A DNA stretch of 51,771 bases from positions 1 to 51,771 of the forward strand of contig NZ_JADKPO010000032.1 in assembly GCF_015352445.1 (NCBI RefSeq), read 5' to 3'. Below the pieces are notes generated by a model that saw nothing but the letters and a program-made list of their open reading frames with translations, was not told the DNA's origin and did not search any database. Position numbers and translations under genes: made by a program. Each line of letters opens with the position of its first letter. Position 1 is the first letter of the stretch. This document shows, one piece after another, positions 48,742-51,771 of the stretch. Source of the stretch: Nocardioides agariphilus (GTDB taxonomy: Bacteria; Actinomycetota; Actinomycetes; Propionibacteriales; Nocardioidaceae).

Positions 48742-50454
48742 GTGAGCGTGGCGAAGGGGACGGCCCGTCGCGCCGTCGTACTGCTGGCAACGATGGGCGC
48801 GGTGGCGCTCTCGGTCGTGGCACTGGAGGTGCCCGCGACGGCCGATCGAGCGGAGGGCTCGACCTCCGCGGCCCGCGTGGACGCAGGGTCCCTCGCGACC
48901 GGTGGGAGTCACTCCTGCGCCATCACCACTTCCGGCGGACTGCGGTGCTGGGGGGACAACGAGTTCGGCCAGTTGGCCCAGGGCAACGTCGCCGATATCG
49001 GCAACGACTCTGGTGAGTCCAGCGTGGCGGTCGGGCTCGGTGCCGACACCGCCGTGGCGGCGGCATCGGGTGACAACCACTCCTGCGTGGTGCTCTCGAG
49101 CGGCGTCGTTCGTTGCTGGGGACAGAACGACCAGGGCCAGCTCGGGCAGGGCAACACCGAGAACATCGGGGACGAGAGCATCGAGCCCAAGACCGTGGTC
49201 GTCGACCTCGGGGGCGCCAAGGCCATCGACGTGGTCGCCGGTATCAAGGCGACGTGTGCCCTCCTGGTGGGTGGATCCGTCCGCTGCTGGGGCGACGGCT
49301 CCTACGGCAAGCTCGCCCAGGGCAACATCAACTCCATCGGTGACGCTCCCGGCGAGACCACCGTGGCCGTCGACCTCGGTGGCACAGCCGCGGTTGCGCT
49401 CACGTCGGGTGGCAACTTCTTCTGTGCCCTGATGGCGGGCGGGGTCGTGCGCTGCTGGGGCTACAACTTCGAGGGCGAGCTCGGTCAGGGCAACACCGAC
49501 AACGTCGGCGACGAGCCGGACGAGTCGACGGTCGCCGTCGATCTCCAGGGCCACCAGGCCAAGGCCGTCGCCTCCGGTCTCGGCCACACCTGCGTGATCA
49601 TCGAGGACGGCACGGTGCGCTGCTGGGGCGGCAACTGGGTCGGCCAGCTGGGCCAGGGCAACATCCTCGACATCGGCGACCAGGCGGGGGAGCACCCCGT
49701 GGCCGTCAACCTCGGCGGGCACACCGCCGTCGCCCTCGGCGCGGGCGACGAGTCCCCATGCGCCATCCTCGACGACGGGTCGCTGCGCTGCTGGGGCGAC
49801 AACTCAAACGGCCAGCTGGGCCAGGGCAACACCGAGTCCATCGGTGACGACGCCGGCGAGACGACCGTGGCGGTCGACACCGGCGGACACCGGGTGATCG
49901 CCGTGGGCGGCGGGCGGTCCTTCACCTGCGCGGTGTGGGACGACCGGTCAGCTCACTGCTGGGGATCCGGACCGGACGGTGAGCTCGGGGTGGGCGGCCT
50001 CGTGGAGTACGGCAAGACCGCCGGCCAGACCGCGGGCCTGACGGAGCCGACCCTGCTCGGCGGCGAGCTGTTCGGTCGCGACCTCGACGCGGACGGCGTG
50101 CGCGACGCCACTGATGCCTGCCCGACCGTCGCAGCACCTGGCCGGGCCAACGGCTGCCCGGTCGTCCAGCAGGTGACGCTGAAGGGCCGGTGGGTGCAGG
50201 TGAAGGCGTTCGTCAAGCGGATCAAGCCCGCTCGCGGCTGCCCGGCTCAAGCCACCGTGACCGTCAAGCGCGGCACCAAGGTGCTGGTGACCAAGAAGAT
50301 GACTGCTGTGAAGCGCACCCGCAACGGCGTCAAGGGTTGCCTGGTCACCGGTCAGGTGCGGCTCGCCAAGAAGCCGGCCGCCACGGCGACCATCAGGGTC
50401 GTGATCACCGGAAGGAATGTGAAGACCCGCACGTTCACCGCCGTGCGGATCTGA
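48742..50454 (+). CDS. Secreted RCC1-like seven-bladed propeller protein
   Basis: A 570-residue exported protein. After a signal sequence (RRAVVLLATMGAVALSVVAL) there are seven RCC1-type repeats, each of the form HSCAI..G.LRCWGDN..GQL with a Cys pair, followed by a GNT.NIGD..gEttvavdlGG insert; seven copies would close a beta-propeller. Then comes a thrombospondin-type-3-like calcium loop (RDLDADGVRDATDACP) and a basic C-terminal beta domain (VTVKRGTKVLVTKKMTAVKR). GTG 48742 is chosen; GTG 48706, overlapping the LysR stop, is an alternative. Function unknown; extracellular binding is likely. Confidence 0.88.
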   Translation: MSVAKGTARRAVVLLATMGAVALSVVALEVPATADRAEGSTSAARVDAGSLATGGSHSCAITTSGGLRCWGDNEFGQLAQGNVADIGNDSGESSVAVGLGADTAVAAASGDNHSCVVLSSGVVRCWGQNDQGQLGQGNTENIGDESIEPKTVVVDLGGAKAIDVVAGIKATCALLVGGSVRCWGDGSYGKLAQGNINSIGDAPGETTVAVDLGGTAAVALTSGGNFFCALMAGGVVRCWGYNFEGELGQGNTDNVGDEPDESTVAVDLQGHQAKAVASGLGHTCVIIEDGTVRCWGGNWVGQLGQGNILDIGDQAGEHPVAVNLGGHTAVALGAGDESPCAILDDGSLRCWGDNSNGQLGQGNTESIGDDAGETTVAVDTGGHRVIAVGGGRSFTCAVWDDRSAHCWGSGPDGELGVGGLVEYGKTAGQTAGLTEPTLLGGELFGRDLDADGVRDATDACPTVAAPGRANGCPVVQQVTLKGRWVQVKAFVKRIKPARGCPAQATVTVKRGTKVLVTKKMTAVKRTRNGVKGCLVTGQVRLAKKPAATATIRVVITGRNVKTRTFTAVRI

Positions 50455-50457
50455 GCG

Positions 50458-51417
50458 TCACTCGAGAAGCCGGTCCGCCAGCTGGGGTCCGCTCGTCGCG
50501 TCCTCGTGGCGGTTGAAGTCCGACTCCTTCTTGGAGAACGTCTCGCGCCGCTCCTCCGGACTCATCGCCTCGATGAGCGGCGCTACGTCCATGCCGTAGC
50601 CGTTGATCTCGACCCCGTCGTGCGTCGGCACGATCGAGGTGACCACGCGGTCGCCGTAGAGGTGGATCACGTTGACCGACTGCTCGGCGTCGACCGCCGA
50701 GATGAACCGCTGGTCGGGCGCGATGTCGCTGATGTAGCAGGTCGCCGACGCCACCGAGACCGGGATGCCGGCGAAGGTGCTGTAGGACGAGTAGTGGAAG
50801 TGCCCCCCGAGGACCATGCGGACGTCGGTGCCGGCGAGGGCGTCCGCGAGTCGCTCCTGGTCCGCGAGCTCGATGATCGCTGCCACCGGCAGCATCGGGA
50901 TCGGGATCGGCGGGTGATGCATCGCCAGGAACGTGCCGTGCCGTGCGGGCTCGGCGAGCACGTCGGCCAGCCAGACGTACTGCTCGTCGCTGATCTCGCC
51001 GTGGTGGTAGCCGGGCAGGCTGGTATCGAGCGAGACGATGCGCAGCCCGTCGATGTCGTAGACCTGGTCGAGCACCTCGGGTGACTCCTCGGTGTCGAAG
51101 AGCCCACGCGCGTAGGCGGCCCGGTCGTCGTGGTTGCCCATGCACCAGACGACCTGAGCGCCGATGCGGTCGGCGAACGGGTCCACCATCTCGCGCAGCA
51201 TCCGGTAGGCCTCCGGCTCGCCGCGGTCGGCGAGGTCGCCGGTGAACACCAGTGCCTGGGGCACCGGGCGGATGCGACCGAGGCGCTCGAGCGCGAGACC
51301 CAGGTGGTGCACGGTGTCCACCGCGCCGTACTGGAGGTTGCCCCCAGCGAGCAGATGGGTGTCGCTGATGTGAGCGATCGTGTGGGTGGGGTGCGGGTAC
51401 TGACCGAACGGCTGCAC
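50458..51417 (-). CDS. Class III cyclic-nucleotide-type phosphodiesterase (metallophosphoesterase)
   Basis: A 319-residue calcineurin-like phosphoesterase. It contains ISDTHLL, FTGDLADRGEP, CMGNHDDRAAY, AMHHPPIPIPML and VLGGHFHYSSYS, the full dinuclear-metal motif series of class III cAMP phosphodiesterases such as mycobacterial Rv0805 and CpdA. The C-terminal extension VEINGYGMDVAPLIEAMSPE is also like those proteins. GTG start at 51417 lies six bases after a -10-like TACGCT and has no ribosome site, so it is probably leaderless. Convergent with the RCC1-like gene three bases away. Physiological substrate could be cAMP or other cyclic nucleotides. Confidence 0.9.
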   Translation of the reverse strand: MQPFGQYPHPTHTIAHISDTHLLAGGNLQYGAVDTVHHLGLALERLGRIRPVPQALVFTGDLADRGEPEAYRMLREMVDPFADRIGAQVVWCMGNHDDRAAYARGLFDTEESPEVLDQVYDIDGLRIVSLDTSLPGYHHGEISDEQYVWLADVLAEPARHGTFLAMHHPPIPIPMLPVAAIIELADQERLADALAGTDVRMVLGGHFHYSSYSTFAGIPVSVASATCYISDIAPDQRFISAVDAEQSVNVIHLYGDRVVTSIVPTHDGVEINGYGMDVAPLIEAMSPEERRETFSKKESDFNRHEDATSGPQLADRLLE

Positions 51418-51423
51418 GGGGAA

Positions 51424-51429
51424 AGCGTA
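51424..51429 (-). promoter_or_regulatory. Candidate -10 element, leaderless phosphodiesterase transcript
   Basis: TACGCT on the minus strand, six bases before the GTG whose first base is 51417. The 81-bp repeat array begins about 16 bases further upstream, so the -35 region lies inside the first repeat. Confidence 0.5.
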
Positions 51430-51444
51430 GGAGACCGGCTCGCC

Positions 51445-51771
51445 GGTTGGTCAACACACGGCCGTCGACTCACCGGGTTTCGAGACAGGCGCTGCGCGCC
51501 TTCCTCAACCAGCGGAATCGACGGCGGTTGGTCAACACACGGCCGTCGACTCACCGGGTTTCGAGACAGGCGCTGCGCGCCTTCCTCAACCAGCGGAATC
51601 GACGGCGGTTGGTCAACACACGGCCGTCGACTCACCGGGTTTCGAGACAGGCGCTGCGCGCCTTCCTCAACCAGCGGAATCGACGGCGGTTGGTCAACAC
51701 ACGGCCGTCGACTCACCGGGTTTCGAGACAGGCGCTGCGCGCCTTCCTCAACCAGCGGAATCGACGGCGGT
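51445..51771. repeat. 81-bp tandem repeat, four copies, running off the window
   Basis: Units begin at 51445, 51526, 51607 and 51688, and a fifth would start at 51769, so the array may continue. Copies look identical. Each holds cgggtttcgagacaggcgct then gcgcgccttcctcaaccagc, the core also found in the 1-209 repeat, and arms ccgtcga/tcgacgg that can pair. The array lies upstream of the phosphodiesterase gene. Because 81 is a multiple of three, frames stay open through it on several strands, but no protein is supported. Confidence 0.95.

Noticed and set aside
50667-51716. A minus-strand open frame with repeated RPCVDQPPSIPLVEEGAQ units
   Set aside because: Repeats come from the 81-bp DNA array whose length is a multiple of three; the rest is an out-of-frame copy of the phosphodiesterase gene.
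51445-51771. CRISPR array
   Set aside because: Units are contiguous 81-bp identical copies with no variable spacers, and no cas genes are present.

Overview
The window is very GC-rich DNA (G or C at most third codon positions) with tightly packed genes, many GTG starts, four-base stop/start overlaps and several leaderless promoters. With the content (PknG/GlnX/GlnH system, a mycofactocin-type SDR, an IcmB-like B12 subunit, a DUF222-HNH protein, and short intergenic repeats containing the string ggtttcgagacaggcgctg) this points to a high-GC actinobacterium, most likely Nocardioides or a close relative. No rRNA, tRNA, CRISPR array, transposase or integrase was recognised.

Layout. 1-209: two copies of a 109-bp repeat. 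214-1849 (-): quinone-oxidoreductase-like MDR enzyme and a DJ-1/PfpI protein. 1981-10215 (+): LAL-type LuxR regulator, membrane-anchored alpha/beta hydrolase, DHA2 exporter, CPBP protease, a 60-aa zinc-ribbon protein and a second DHA2-like exporter. 10277-13403 (+): DUF6421 protein, SDR and threonine-aldolase-like enzyme, translationally coupled. 13519-16407 (+): ABM-like protein, acetyltransferase, cupin, IcmB-like B12 subunit and mycofactocin-type SDR. 16420-17571 (-): CapA-like lipoprotein.

17735-21121 (+): a compact trio of tyrosinase, DUF2182 membrane protein and an orphan contractile-tail-sheath protein, closed by a strong hairpin. Converging on it is a 1500-residue secreted subtilisin with DUF11 repeats (21195-25697, -), then a small lipoprotein.

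26456-39027 (+): the centrepiece, ten co-directional genes, mostly overlapping by four bases: TelA-like protein, small unknown, CbxX-type AAA+ ATPase, GlnX-like four-helix-bundle membrane sensor, GlnH-like binding lipoprotein, coiled-coil protein, PknG-type kinase, PP2C phosphatase, VWA protein and FHA protein. The mycobacterial amino-acid sensing module (GlnH-GlnX-PknG acting on an FHA protein) appears here with its own phosphatase, AAA+ ATPase, TelA and VWA partners. I infer that an extracellular amino acid is sensed by GlnH/GlnX, the signal passes to PknG, and PP2C reverses phosphorylation of the FHA protein.

39127-45332: looser accessory stretch with small genes (hydrolase, secreted protein, DUF6054, VOC, ABM-like, SnoaL-like) and an abortive-infection (Abi-C) gene at 42782-43675. 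45459-51417: DUF222-HNH protein, EamA transporter divergent from a LysR regulator, secreted seven-blade RCC1-like protein, and a class III phosphodiesterase. 51445-51771: four copies of an 81-bp tandem repeat whose core matches the repeat at the left end.

All functions are from reading the sequence; no database search was run.
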